From NCBI GenBank assembly GCA_964388085.1, contig CAYLZW010000031.1:1-33666 (forward strand): DNA of 33,666 bases. Direction: 5' to 3'. Under the pieces are notes generated by a model that did no database searches, was not told the DNA's origin, and worked only from the letters and a program-made list of their open reading frames with translations. Position numbers and translations under genes: made by a program. Source of the stretch: CAYLZW01 sp964388085. GTDB lineage: Bacteria; Myxococcota; UBA727; CAYLZW01. Shown here piece after piece: positions 23,501 to 30,323 of this stretch. The number at the start of each line of letters is the position of its first letter. The stretch's first letter is position 1.

Positions 23501-24299
23501 GCAGGCCGTCACCGCCGCTCGGCACGGCGGCGGGTGCGCCGCTGGCCGCGATGGCGTCGCTGCCGCCCGAGACGATGAACGAGTTGTCGCCATGGAACGG
23601 GTGCGCCGGCGCCGAGTCGCCGCTGCTCGGTCCGCTCACGTCGCCGAAGATGTCGGACAACGACGCTGCCTGACCGGGAGGCTTGGGCGCAGGGGCTGGG
23701 GCCGGCGCCGCGGCAAAGGGATTGCCGCCGCTCTGCGCGAAGGGGTTGGCGCCGCCGCCGCCCGGCAGCGGCACGCTCGCGCCGACGCCGGGGAGCGGGA
23801 CCCCGCCGCCTCCGCCCGGCAACGGGACCGCGCCCCCACCGCCCGGCAACGGGACCGCGCCACCACCGCCCGGCAACGGGACCGCGCCACCACCGCCCGG
23901 CAACGGGACCGCGCCCCCTCCGCCCGGCAACGGGACCGCGCCCCCTCCGCCCGGCAGCGGGACCGCGCCGCCGGCGCCTGGGAGCGGAACGCCGCCGGCG
24001 CCGCCACCCGGGAGAGGGACGCCGCCGCCGCCGCCCGGCAACGGGACGCCGCCCATTCCCGCGCCAGGGAGCGGAACGCCGCCGCCCCCGCCGCCCGGGA
24101 GCGGAACGCCGCCACCGCCGCCACCGGGGAGGGGGACGCCCGCGCCGGCGCCGGGCAACGGCACGCCACCGGCGGCCGCGGGGGCCTGCACGGTGAAGCT
24201 CCGCTCGCACTTCGGGCACTTGATGGAGACGCCCTGCGGCGGGATGCGCGCTTCGTTCACGCTGTACTGCGCGCTACAGCTCGGACAGGTGATCTGCAT
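20565..24299 (-). CDS. zinc-ribbon / VPLPG-repeat / GYF / TPR membrane protein
   Basis: Protein of 1244 residues. An MJ0042-type zinc ribbon lies at 1-37 with Cys5, Cys8, Cys28 and Cys31. Residues 46-183 hold fifteen VPLPG motifs in Gly-rich repeats. NPFAQ/NPFAAA and Asp/Ser-rich segments follow. A GYF-like domain lies at about 282-330 (RSGQIIGPFDEATVLAMF, ending NTWRPL). Three DLPGLR motifs are at about 348-371. RRRRKR then precedes one membrane helix (419-439), so the N-terminus should be cytoplasmic and the C-terminus periplasmic. The C-terminal ~750 residues are TPR-like helical pairs. This plan resembles the myxobacterial gliding-complex proteins GltJ/AgmX (zinc ribbon, GYF) and GltI (TPR). 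A polarity or motility role is inferred from that plan, not shown. Confidence 0.88.
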   Translation of the reverse strand: MQITCPSCSAQYSVNEARIPPQGVSIKCPKCERSFTVQAPAAAGGVPLPGAGAGVPLPGGGGGGVPLPGGGGGGVPLPGAGMGGVPLPGGGGGVPLPGGGAGGVPLPGAGGAVPLPGGGGAVPLPGGGGAVPLPGGGGAVPLPGGGGAVPLPGGGGAVPLPGGGGGVPLPGVGASVPLPGGGGANPFAQSGGNPFAAAPAPAPAPKPPGQAASLSDIFGDVSGPSSGDSAPAHPFHGDNSFIVSGGSDAIAASGAPAAVPSGGDGLLDFMTNRGGPGAGPQMFRIKKRSGQIIGPFDEATVLAMFQRQELAGNEEASSDGNTWRPLGQIPAFKETIQRAMAAALSGLDLPGLRNSTDLPGLRGSTDLPGLRDADAGVMPFGGGPPPPGATAEEIAQYATASSGALHPAIIARRRRKRVLRMAAGLLLLVVVAAGAALEFVTPFGAFGWRKVVELVNGPPPETLEKKAPPPLPELPEPTVPASQLLALDTYVAYRQGSEQQAKIVSAGKALQADNPEIPFPPAAQKAAGEQARFLAYLIAVEQLDVFKADLAAVIPLAVPGDLGKLIGEVALAYGEKRYEDGIKMLEPLTDESKGLAKGSLSEVHTWIGMGRAARGEALAAQKSLDIALQARTDNLVALWLQGSILEKASENDAALGYAEKVLALAPEHPRANLLKAHVLVKTSETRKEGRDLLAALSEGKKGKDAAPIQKAEAFIAQAELAIGDLEWDRALKLMNAATSAVPQNREMRLKQGDLALKLREFSLARDSFKALVDMDASDVEAIVGLARAKIGSRDALGGYTDLQTLIATKKKDPLLTYWFGVAARELLKLEEARKTFQQARALDPKWAEPAYELIVDLVDQGKLKQALDLSQKAEGEVDVGQRHRIRAVKSSIFMRQRNYSLAEKELAAALKENPTDVDARVRYVELMVTLKKLNEAAKHAKEARLFDPKNPSVIAASGIVEAARGDHKRALELFEEATTLAPNDHRLYLHAAQSAIALSDFGRAKGFVDAAGQLQPKNPEVLNYRGQVMRATDPKQAVRIFLEAIDLSPEDPRLPFELGNTFQRMGLNLEAKDAYQEAINIDPSFADAFYGKGVSLRELGKNTEAVVTFKEVTRLDKNRSDAHIQLAEILAGQGDPKGAIKAYQSAQRADPTSAEPLCEMGLMLVQSLGNEAKYLKEGVKALERCVEKQKKHTEAFRKLGDAYREMRKPKLAIEAYRTHMRNNPEDLNNPLVCESLATLGAPCE
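23190..23265 (-). repeat. DLPGLR repeat-coding segment
   Basis: Three copies of a roughly 30-base unit coding (N/G)STDLPGLR-type motifs between the GYF-like domain and the membrane helix of the TPR protein. The copies differ at synonymous positions. Confidence 0.75.
23751..24164 (-). repeat. VPLPG minisatellite, with six 27-base units
   Basis: Fifteen VPLPG-coding units of 27-30 bases. Six consecutive units (about 23805-23966) code AVPLPGGGG with nearly identical DNA, which indicates recent expansion; the flanking units are more diverged. The unit is a multiple of three, so length changes stay in frame. Confidence 0.93.
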
Positions 24300-24331
24300 G
24301 GACGACGGCCTCGGCTAACAGGCGCGCCCGC

Positions 24332-24352
24332 TGGGGCCGCGCCAGGGCCCCA
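24332..24352. other. hairpin in the divergent gap 24300-24508
   Basis: Perfect seven-base arms TGGGGCC and GGCCCCA with a seven-base loop, upstream of both the TPR gene (minus) and the barrel gene (plus). A second small stem, TCGTG-CTA-CACGA, sits just before the barrel gene's ribosome-binding site. I see no convincing promoter in the gap. Confidence 0.4.
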
Positions 24353-24508
24353 CCCTACTGTCTCGCCGGCCTCGGATTCCAGTCATCGGCGACCCCGTAC
24401 CTGCATATCTGACGCGCGCGCGTGTGCCGTTCGTGACCTCGACCGGCCGGCGCGGAGGCCGCGGCCGGCAGTGGGCCCGGCGCCGCCGCTCGTGCTACAC
24501 GAACGGGG

Positions 24509-25717
24509 ATGCTGACGCCCCTCGTCGTTGTCGCGTTCCTCGCCGGGCAGCCCGCCTCTCCCGCGCTCGGCCTCGATGTCATGAGCAACCACGCGACGCG
24601 CGCGCTCGAGGAGGGCGCCTATCTCCACGTCGTGGTGTCGCCGTTCCGGGCGCGCGTGCAGCGCACCCCGTCGGCCAACGTGCTCGAGATCGACGTCGTG
24701 CGCTTTGGTCCTGCCGACGGTGCCCGCGAGGGCGCGGCCGCCATCCTCGTCGAGCTCTCGGGCCAGTCGAGCACCATCCCCGTGCGCGCGCCGCTCGATC
24801 CCTCGCGCAAGGCGGGGGACGGCCTCATGGCCTCGTACCCCGTGCGGCACCGCTTCCCGCTGCCCGAGGGTGTCAGCGACGTCGTCGTCACCGTGGTGCA
24901 GGGCGCGTCGGGGGTCGGCCTGTCGCTGCGCACGATGGGAGACGAGGCGAGCGATCTGCCGCCGCTGGTCCCGCTCGAGCCCGCTCCACTCGACGTCACG
25001 GGGACAGACGCGGCGGCAGGCGACCCGTCCGCGCCGGGGGTCGACGCTGCCGCGGTGGCCTCGCCGGCGGACCCGGCCAGGGACGACGGCGGCGCGTCGC
25101 CGCCGAGCGCGGAGGGCAGCGCCGGCGTCGACGCGGCAGCAGCGAGCGGAGACGCGCCGGCACAGGTCTCGCGCGGCCTCAAGCTACCGGCCCGCTTCAG
25201 CGCGCAGGTCGGCGTGGGCGGCATGTGGCAGCTCAGCGGCGGCCTCGCGCCCGCGCTGCTCAGCGGCGGCGTCCGCGTCGTCACCGGTGTGCGGGAGGGG
25301 TGGCTCTCGCGCTACGCGTTCGGCGCCGCCCTCGACTTCGAGCACCAGTCCGCGCGCAGCAGCGGCAGCGACGTGCTGCAGGCTCGCTGGGACGCCACCG
25401 CGACGCGCTTGCGCCTCGAAGCCCAGGCCGGCGTGCTCGCGATCGACCTCGGCTTCGCGCCGCTCGACGTCACCGTGCTCGGTGGCGCCGGCATGATCAT
25501 CGGCGCGCACACCTTCGACGTGAACGGCGCCGGGCACAGCGCGCTGCTGCTCGGGCCCTCGTTGCGCGTCGGCGCGCAAGCCGGCCTCGGCCTCGGACCG
25601 GGAGCCGTCGTCGCCCTCGTGCCGGTGGACGTCAGCTTCGATGTCGTCGGGGGGCGCGTGCACGGCTTCGCGCCGCTTGCGACGTCTCTGTACCTTGGTT
25701 ACAGGCTCGATCTATGA
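24509..25717 (+). CDS. predicted outer-membrane beta-barrel protein
   Basis: Protein of 402 residues with a signal peptide of about 20 residues. A beta-rich periplasmic domain (about 20-150) contains LHVVVSPFRARVQRTPSANVLEIDVV. It is joined by an Ala/Asp/Pro-rich linker (about 150-215) to a C-terminal region of alternating amphipathic strands (ARFSAQVGVGGMWQLSGGLAP, RYAFGAALDFEHQ, ATRLRLEAQAGVLAIDLGF, LATSLYLGYRLDL), which is the pattern of an outer-membrane barrel. The last residue is Leu rather than the usual Phe or Tyr. No known family is recognised. Its stop codon overlaps the bamD start (ATGA), so it is translationally coupled to an outer-membrane assembly factor. Confidence 0.8.
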   Translation: MLTPLVVVAFLAGQPASPALGLDVMSNHATRALEEGAYLHVVVSPFRARVQRTPSANVLEIDVVRFGPADGAREGAAAILVELSGQSSTIPVRAPLDPSRKAGDGLMASYPVRHRFPLPEGVSDVVVTVVQGASGVGLSLRTMGDEASDLPPLVPLEPAPLDVTGTDAAAGDPSAPGVDAAAVASPADPARDDGGASPPSAEGSAGVDAAAASGDAPAQVSRGLKLPARFSAQVGVGGMWQLSGGLAPALLSGGVRVVTGVREGWLSRYAFGAALDFEHQSARSSGSDVLQARWDATATRLRLEAQAGVLAIDLGFAPLDVTVLGGAGMIIGAHTFDVNGAGHSALLLGPSLRVGAQAGLGLGPGAVVALVPVDVSFDVVGGRVHGFAPLATSLYLGYRLDL

Positions 25718-26568
25718 GCCTCCACAAGCGCCCCGTCCGCCTTCGAACCTTGCGTCACGTCGTGCAGCGTCTGTTCGCGCCGCGCCTCGCGGCGATCGGT
25801 GCGCTCGCGCTCAGCGCCCCGCTCACCATGGCCGCTTGCTCCGCGTTCGAGACGAACCTGCAGGACACGGACGTGTCCTACCAGGAGACCGCGCGGCAGA
25901 ACTTCGACGAGGGCGAGGCCGCCTTTCAGGACGAGCGCTACAACGAGGCCATCAAGTTCTTCGAGCACGTGAAGAACAAGTTCCCCTACTCGAAGTATGC
26001 GTCGCTGGCCGATCTGCGCATGGCGGACGCCCACTTCGAGCGCGAGAAGTGGCTCGAGGCAGCCGACGCCTATCGCATGTTCGTGCGCTTTCATCCTCGT
26101 CACGAGAAGGCAGGCTTTGCCACCTTCCGCGTCGCCAAGGCCTACTACGAGGCCATGAGCGACGATGTGTTCTTGTTCCCCAAGGCGCGCGAGATGGATC
26201 AGACGGCCACGCGTGACGCCATCCAGGCCTTCGACGAGTACCTCGCGCGCTTCCCGAAGGGCGAGCACACGAAGGAGGCGAAAGAGCTGCGCACGAGCGC
26301 GCGCACGCGCCTCGCGGAGCACGACGTCTACGCGGCGGAGTTCTACGAGCAGCGCAACAAGTGGCAGGGCGCCGCCTGGCGTTACACCCGCGTCGCCGAC
26401 GAGTTCAAGGACACCGAGCTCGCGCCCATCGCGCTCTTGAAGGCCGCTCGCATCAACGAGGAGCACCTCGACAAGGACACCGCCAAGGCGCTCTACCAGC
26501 GCCTGCTCAAGGAGCACCCGGGGAGCGAGCAGGCCGCGGCGGCCAAGCAGCAGCTGGCCGCCCTCTAG
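25714..26568 (+). CDS. bamD: outer-membrane assembly lipoprotein BamD
   Basis: Lipoprotein of 284 residues, part of the BAM complex that inserts beta-barrel proteins into the outer membrane. The signal peptide is long, with about 24 charged residues before the core, and ends in PLTMAAC (Cys42). The TPR-like family pattern is clear: YQETARQNFDEGEAAF, YNEAIKFFEHVKNKFPYSKYA, ADAHFEREKWLEAADAYRMF and HEKAGFATFRVAKAYYEAM. The C-terminal ALYQRLLKEHPGSEQAAAA is another repeat. The ATG at 25714 overlaps the upstream barrel gene's stop by four bases; the open frame upstream of it is antisense-free but lies inside that gene in another frame. No BamA, B, C or E gene is in the window. Confidence 0.92.
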   Translation: MSLHKRPVRLRTLRHVVQRLFAPRLAAIGALALSAPLTMAACSAFETNLQDTDVSYQETARQNFDEGEAAFQDERYNEAIKFFEHVKNKFPYSKYASLADLRMADAHFEREKWLEAADAYRMFVRFHPRHEKAGFATFRVAKAYYEAMSDDVFLFPKAREMDQTATRDAIQAFDEYLARFPKGEHTKEAKELRTSARTRLAEHDVYAAEFYEQRNKWQGAAWRYTRVADEFKDTELAPIALLKAARINEEHLDKDTAKALYQRLLKEHPGSEQAAAAKQQLAAL

Positions 26569-26647
26569 CGCACCCCCATTCGCGCAAGCTGACCGGTGCT
26601 CTAGCGTCGGCGCCCGCGTAGTATCGTCGAGTAGGAGGCCGCCTGCC

Positions 26648-27205
26648 GTGATCCTCGACGGTGAAGTGAAGAAGCGCATCCGCACCCTCGGCGACTACGT
26701 CGAGCCGTGTCGGCACGTCTCGGCGGCGGAGCTCGAGCAGGGCGTCGCCAGCGGATTCCTCGTCTGCAAGCCGCAGAGCGCGCTGCACACACCGGAGGGC
26801 CCGCAGGCGACGCTGCGCGTGGACGTCCGCCTGATCTCCGCCGCCAAGGAGGGCCGCTTCGCCGAGGGCTGCCCCGCGTGGCCGCTGCGTCGTCGAGCAG
26901 GCTCGATCTACAGCTTCATCTCCGTCGGCCGCACCCAGAACTGCGACGTGTGGATCCCGGACGAGTCGATCTCGAAGCTGCACGCGTTGGTGCGCGAGCG
27001 CGACGGCGCCTTCGACATCGCCGACGCCGGCTCCCGGAACCAGACGCGGGTGGGTGACGAGGTGGTGCCGCGGCGCGGAGACGGACCCCCGCGCGGGCTC
27101 ACGAGCGGCGCCGCGGTGACCTTCGGCAGCGTCGAGACGGTCTTCTTCACCGCCGCTGGCTTCCTCCGCGTGGTGCAGGCCGTGGCGGGCTTCGAGCTCG
27201 CTTGA
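26648..27205 (+). CDS. FHA-domain protein
   Basis: Cytoplasmic protein of 185 residues starting with GTG at 26648; AGGAGG lies about nine bases upstream, which decides the start. The C-terminal forkhead-associated domain (about 87-172) has ISVGRTQNCDVWIPDESISKLHA, giving the phosphothreonine-binding Arg95, Ser109 and His112, followed by GSRNQTRVG. The N-terminal 85 residues are unrecognised and contain several Cys. FHA domains bind phosphothreonine peptides made by Ser/Thr kinases, which are abundant in this type of bacteria, but no kinase is in the window. An 80-base gap separates it from bamD. Confidence 0.87.
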   Translation: MILDGEVKKRIRTLGDYVEPCRHVSAAELEQGVASGFLVCKPQSALHTPEGPQATLRVDVRLISAAKEGRFAEGCPAWPLRRRAGSIYSFISVGRTQNCDVWIPDESISKLHALVRERDGAFDIADAGSRNQTRVGDEVVPRRGDGPPRGLTSGAAVTFGSVETVFFTAAGFLRVVQAVAGFELA

Positions 27206-27233
27206 GCGCGGCGCCCGCGTCTGTACCGCGTTG

Positions 27234-27239
27234 TATGAT
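27234..27239 (+). promoter_or_regulatory. possible -10 element before the DUF1566 lipoprotein
   Basis: TATGAT matches the -10 consensus at five of six positions, 28 bases before the ATG at 27267. No good -35 box lies 16-18 bases upstream, so this is tentative. Confidence 0.25.
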
Positions 27240-27266
27240 GCGGCGGCGCGCGGCACTCTCGCGGTC

Positions 27267-28424
27267 ATGAACGCCGCTCGTCTGTCAGCCCGGTATGGGG
27301 TCGCGCTCCTCATCGTGGCCGCGCTCGCCTCCTGCCGCCTGTTCGACGTCGGAGAGATCCGCTGCGCGGGAGCGGACGACTGTCCGTCCGATCTCGCCCT
27401 TTGCGACGAAGGCGTCTGCGTGGCTCCCGGAGAAGGGGAGGGAGAAGGCGAGGGCGAGGGCGAGGGCGAAGGCGAAGGCGAAGGGGAGGGAGAAGGCGAG
27501 GGCGAGGGAGAAGGCGAAGGAGAAGGCGAGGGAGAGGGAGCGTGCCTCGATCCGCCCTGCTTCGTCATGCCCGACTCCGCGTCGGAGAAGTGCAAAGACA
27601 CGAGCGACGGCACCCTCATCAGCTGTCCGGAGGAGGGCCAGGACAGCTACGGACAGGACGGCAACTACCTCGACCCGGCACCTGCGTTCCGGCTCAACAG
27701 CGGCGTCGTCAGTGACGCGCTCAACGGCCTCGAGTGGCAACCGGGATCGAGCGGCGCGCTGACCGGCCTCGGCGCCGCCGAGGACTACTGCGCGGAGCTC
27801 TCGCTCGATGGGGACGGCTGGCGCTTGCCCGAGGCCCACGAGCTCTTCTCCCTGCTCGATCTCGGTCGCACGCAGTCCCCCCTCGTCGATCCGCTCACCT
27901 TCTCGGGCACCGAGAACGAGGCACACTGGTCGGCCACATTGGCTGCGTACCACGAGCGGATTCTGGGCGTGGACTTCAGCACGGGCGAGACGGCGCTCCT
28001 CGAGGCGGAGGACACGGCGTTCGTGAAGTGCGTGCGAGGTCCGCGGCAGAGCCTCGCGCTGCCCTTGGTCGTCGACGGCGAGATCGCCCTGGATCTGGTG
28101 ACGACGCTGCAATGGACGCGCGCGCTCGAGGACGCCTCGAGCTGGGCCGACGCCGTGTCCGGCTGCCTGAGCCTGGTCGCGGGCGGCCACTTCGACTGGC
28201 GCCTACCGAACGCCAAGGAGCTCCTCACGACGGTGGACCACAGCCTCTTCAGCGCACCCGTGGTGCGGCCCGGGCTCGTCGGCGGCGCGGGCTTCGTCTG
28301 GAGCTCCACGCCTCGGCTCGGCTCGGGCGTGTTCGTGCTCGACGAGAGCGGCGGGCGAATCACCCGCTCCGACTACGCGGTGTCGAACCGATTCCGCTGC
28401 GTGCGGGTGCCGGAGCTGCCGTGA
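27267..28424 (+). CDS. lipoprotein with (GE)18 linker and two DUF1566 (Lcl) domains
   Basis: Protein of 385 residues from ATG 27267. The signal peptide ends in ALASC (Cys23). Four Cys follow (RCAGADDC, LCDEGVC). Residues 55-90 are 18 GE units encoded by 27429-27536. Two copies of the DUF1566/Lcl C-terminal domain follow. The first contains NGLEWQPG, WRLPEAHELFSLLD, HWSATLAA and VKCVRG. The second contains TTLQWTRA, WRLPNAKELLTTVD, FVWSSTPRLG and FRCVRVPEL. These domains have a C-type-lectin-like fold and are found in surface or adhesive proteins; Legionella Lcl binds collagen and glycans. Function here is inferred. The stop overlaps the next gene's GTG start. Confidence 0.87.
   Translation: MNAARLSARYGVALLIVAALASCRLFDVGEIRCAGADDCPSDLALCDEGVCVAPGEGEGEGEGEGEGEGEGEGEGEGEGEGEGEGEGEGEGACLDPPCFVMPDSASEKCKDTSDGTLISCPEEGQDSYGQDGNYLDPAPAFRLNSGVVSDALNGLEWQPGSSGALTGLGAAEDYCAELSLDGDGWRLPEAHELFSLLDLGRTQSPLVDPLTFSGTENEAHWSATLAAYHERILGVDFSTGETALLEAEDTAFVKCVRGPRQSLALPLVVDGEIALDLVTTLQWTRALEDASSWADAVSGCLSLVAGGHFDWRLPNAKELLTTVDHSLFSAPVVRPGLVGGAGFVWSSTPRLGSGVFVLDESGGRITRSDYAVSNRFRCVRVPELP
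27429..27536 (+). repeat. (GE)18 coding low-complexity repeat
   Basis: 108 bases of GGN-GAR hexamers coding 18 Gly-Glu units, with synonymous variation. It is in opposite orientation to the array at 6848-7015. Confidence 0.94.
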
Positions 28425-29137
28425 ATCGCGCGCTCGTCCTCGCCCTGCTCTCGGCCCTCGCGCTCCCGTCGCTGGCACGTGCCGACGAGCGCGCGCCACG
28501 CCGCGTGCTGGTGCTCGACCTCGAGCGCGTCGGCGCGGTCAGCGAGGCAGACGCGCAGACGCTGACGACCATGGTGGCCAGCGCCATCAGCCGGCACGAC
28601 GAGCTGAGCGTCGTCTCCGGCGAGGACATCCGGCGCATGCTCGCGCTCGAGGGCGAGAAACAGAACCTGGGCTGCGACGGAGAGGCGAGCTGCCTCGCGG
28701 AGCTGGCCGGCGCGCTCGCGGCCGAGTGGATCGTGTTCGGCCAGGTGTCGACGCTCGGCGACGAGCTCGTGGTCAGCCTCACGCTCTTCGACGCCGGCAG
28801 GGTAGAGGCCGTGAACCGCACGTCGGTGCGTGCGCCCATGAGCCGGATCGGCTCGGGCGTGGAGCGCAGCGCGCTCTCCCTCGTCGGCGCGGAGCCACCC
28901 CCGTGGGCGCTCATCGGCGGCGTCACGGGCGCCGTGGCCGGCGCGCTCTTGTTCGGCGGCGCCGTCGCCGTCGGGCTCGCCGGAGCGTCCGCGCTCGAGG
29001 ACGCCTCCTCGCTCACCTCCGACGAGTATCGCCAGGTGCAGCTCGGCACGCTCGCGGGCGCCGCCGCGCTGTCGGTGCTCGCCGTCGCTTCCCTCGGCGC
29101 CGGCGGTTGGTTGCTCTACGTCGCCGCCAGCGAGTGA
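28421..29137 (+). CDS. exported TolB-N/FlgO-like protein with C-terminal membrane segments
   Basis: Protein of 238 residues. The GTG start at 28421 lies within the upstream stop (GTGA), so the two genes are translationally coupled. A signal peptide covers residues 1-22 (ending SLARA). The mature N-terminus RRVLVLDLERVGAVSEADAQTLT and the segments ISRHDELSVVSGEDIRRML and AAEWIVFGQVSTLGDELVVSLTLFDA match the TolB-N/FlgO/CsgG-type fold common in exported proteins. Cys in NLGCDGEASCLAEL could pair. Two hydrophobic C-terminal segments (from PPWALIGGVTGAVAGALLFGG and LAGAAALSVLAVASLGAGGW) suggest membrane anchoring. Probably works with the upstream DUF1566 lipoprotein. Confidence 0.82.
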   Translation: MNRALVLALLSALALPSLARADERAPRRVLVLDLERVGAVSEADAQTLTTMVASAISRHDELSVVSGEDIRRMLALEGEKQNLGCDGEASCLAELAGALAAEWIVFGQVSTLGDELVVSLTLFDAGRVEAVNRTSVRAPMSRIGSGVERSALSLVGAEPPPWALIGGVTGAVAGALLFGGAVAVGLAGASALEDASSLTSDEYRQVQLGTLAGAAALSVLAVASLGAGGWLLYVAASE

Positions 29138-29143
29138 TCGGCC

Positions 29144-29157
29144 CTGCTCTCGAGCAG
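29144..29157. terminator. small hairpin between convergent genes
   Basis: CTGCTC-TC-GAGCAG, six base pairs at most (realistically five with a four-base loop), in the 24-base gap between the TolB-like gene and the convergent persulfide dioxygenase gene. No T-run; weak bidirectional terminator at best. Confidence 0.4.
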
Positions 29158-29161
29158 CCGG

Positions 29162-30229
29162 CTACCTGTCGCGCTCGACGGGCAACCCGAGCGCGCACCA
29201 CTGAATCATCCCGCCCGAGAGGTTCGCCACCTGCGCGTAGCCGCCGCTCTCGAGGATGAGCGACGCCTGGGCCGAGCGTCGTCCGGAGCGACAGACCGCG
29301 ACCACCGGCCGGTCCTTCGGGACCTCCGCGAGCCGCGCGCGCAGCTCACCGAGCGGGATGTGCTGCATGCCGGCGATGTACCCGAGCTCGCCGCGCAGCT
29401 CCTCGGGCTGGCGCACGTCGAGGACGCGCACCTCGCCCTGGTGCTCCGCCACCCAGTCGGCCGACAGCTCGGGCACGCCGCCGTAGCTGCGCACCACGGG
29501 AGCCCACGAGGGCTGCGTCGGGCGCGCGTCGCCGAGCTCGGGCCGGCCTAGCTTCAGGTTCGCGGGCACGGCGATGTCCATCCGCTTCGGGTGCGCGAGG
29601 CCGAGGTTCTCCATGTAGAGCGCGAAGTCGTCCTCGCTCGCTTGTCCGCCGAGCCGCGGGTTGTGCGCCTTCTCCTCGCCCACCGTCGTCATGGTGCGGC
29701 CCTTGTAATCGTGGCCGGGATAGAGCGCGCAGTCGTCCGGCAGCGAGAAGATCTTCTCGTGCACCGAATGGAAGAGCGCGCGCGCGCTGCCCTGTTGAAA
29801 GTCCGTGCGCCCGGCGCCGCGAATGAGCAGCGCGTCGCCGGTGAACGCCAGCGTGTGATCCTCGCTGACGAAGGTGAGGCAGCCGTTCGTGTGCCCGGGC
29901 GTCGCGCGCACCTCGAGGGTCACGCCGGGCAGGCGCACGCGGTCGCCGTCGCCCAGGTAGAGGTCCGCGCCCTCGGCGCCGCTCGCCCGCGAGAGGGCGA
30001 TGTGCGAGCCGAGCCGCTCCTTCATGAGCCAGCCGCCGCTCACGTGGTCGGCGTGAACGTGCGTCTCGAGCGTGTAGCGCAGCGTCAGGCCGAGCTCGCG
30101 CAGCAGCGCCACGTCACGCTCGTGCTGCTCGAACACGGGATCGATGAGCAGCGCCTCGCGCGCGCCCTCGTCGGCGAGCAGATAGGTATAGGTCGACGAC
30201 GCGTCGTCGTAGAGCTGCCGAAAGAGCAT
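29162..30229 (-). CDS. persulfide dioxygenase - rhodanese fusion
   Basis: Protein of 355 residues joining a metallo-beta-lactamase-fold ETHE1-type domain (1-~240) to a rhodanese domain (~255-355). The iron site is seen as THVHADH (His57, His59, Asp61, His62), His113 in PGHTNGC, Asp132 in TGDALLIRGAGRTDF and His173 in YPGHDY. That GRTDFQ motif is typical of glutathione-persulfide dioxygenases. The rhodanese catalytic Cys313 is in VCRSGRRSA. Such fusions oxidise glutathione persulfide to sulphite and recycle sulphane sulphur in sulphide detoxification. The ATG at 30227-30229 has GGGGAG upstream. It lies 94 bases downstream of the Kef-type antiporter gene on the same strand. No sulphide:quinone reductase is present here. 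Confidence 0.92.
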   Translation of the reverse strand: MLFRQLYDDASSTYTYLLADEGAREALLIDPVFEQHERDVALLRELGLTLRYTLETHVHADHVSGGWLMKERLGSHIALSRASGAEGADLYLGDGDRVRLPGVTLEVRATPGHTNGCLTFVSEDHTLAFTGDALLIRGAGRTDFQQGSARALFHSVHEKIFSLPDDCALYPGHDYKGRTMTTVGEEKAHNPRLGGQASEDDFALYMENLGLAHPKRMDIAVPANLKLGRPELGDARPTQPSWAPVVRSYGGVPELSADWVAEHQGEVRVLDVRQPEELRGELGYIAGMQHIPLGELRARLAEVPKDRPVVAVCRSGRRSAQASLILESGGYAQVANLSGGMIQWCALGLPVERDR

Positions 30230-30297
30230 GGCGTTCTCCCCTCGAGGAAGCGCCGCTTGGACGCGATGCGCGCCCCCGAAGGCTAGCGTTCGGGCCG

Positions 30298-30311
30298 CGC
30301 TCGCGCGAGCG
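30298..30311. promoter_or_regulatory. 14-base palindrome upstream of the persulfide dioxygenase gene
   Basis: Perfect palindrome CGCTCGCGCGAGCG, about 69 bases upstream of the dioxygenase start and just after the antiporter stop. It could be an operator or a terminator stem, but GC-rich palindromes of this size also arise by chance here. Confidence 0.25.
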
Positions 30312-30323
30312 GTCGGGAGCACG

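Noticed and set aside
23751..24164. Repeat array considered as a CRISPR
   Set aside because: Units are contiguous without spacers, a multiple of three long, in frame in a protein, and flanked by diverged versions of the same motif.
20529..24515. A very long open frame on the plus strand opposite the TPR protein gene
   Set aside because: High GC content leaves the antisense frame open. Its translation is Arg/Ala/Leu/Glu-rich with no domain, while the minus strand encodes a clear zinc ribbon, GYF-like domain and TPRs.
6848..27536. The 20 kb between the inverted GE arrays considered as a mobile element
   Set aside because: It contains housekeeping genes (purD, lpdA, lipB, bamD), no transposase or integrase, and no target-site duplication that I can see.
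30298..30311. Palindrome considered as a specific sulphide-regulator operator
   Set aside because: Alternating CG/GC palindromes of this size are expected by chance in DNA this rich in GC; I list it only as a possible site.
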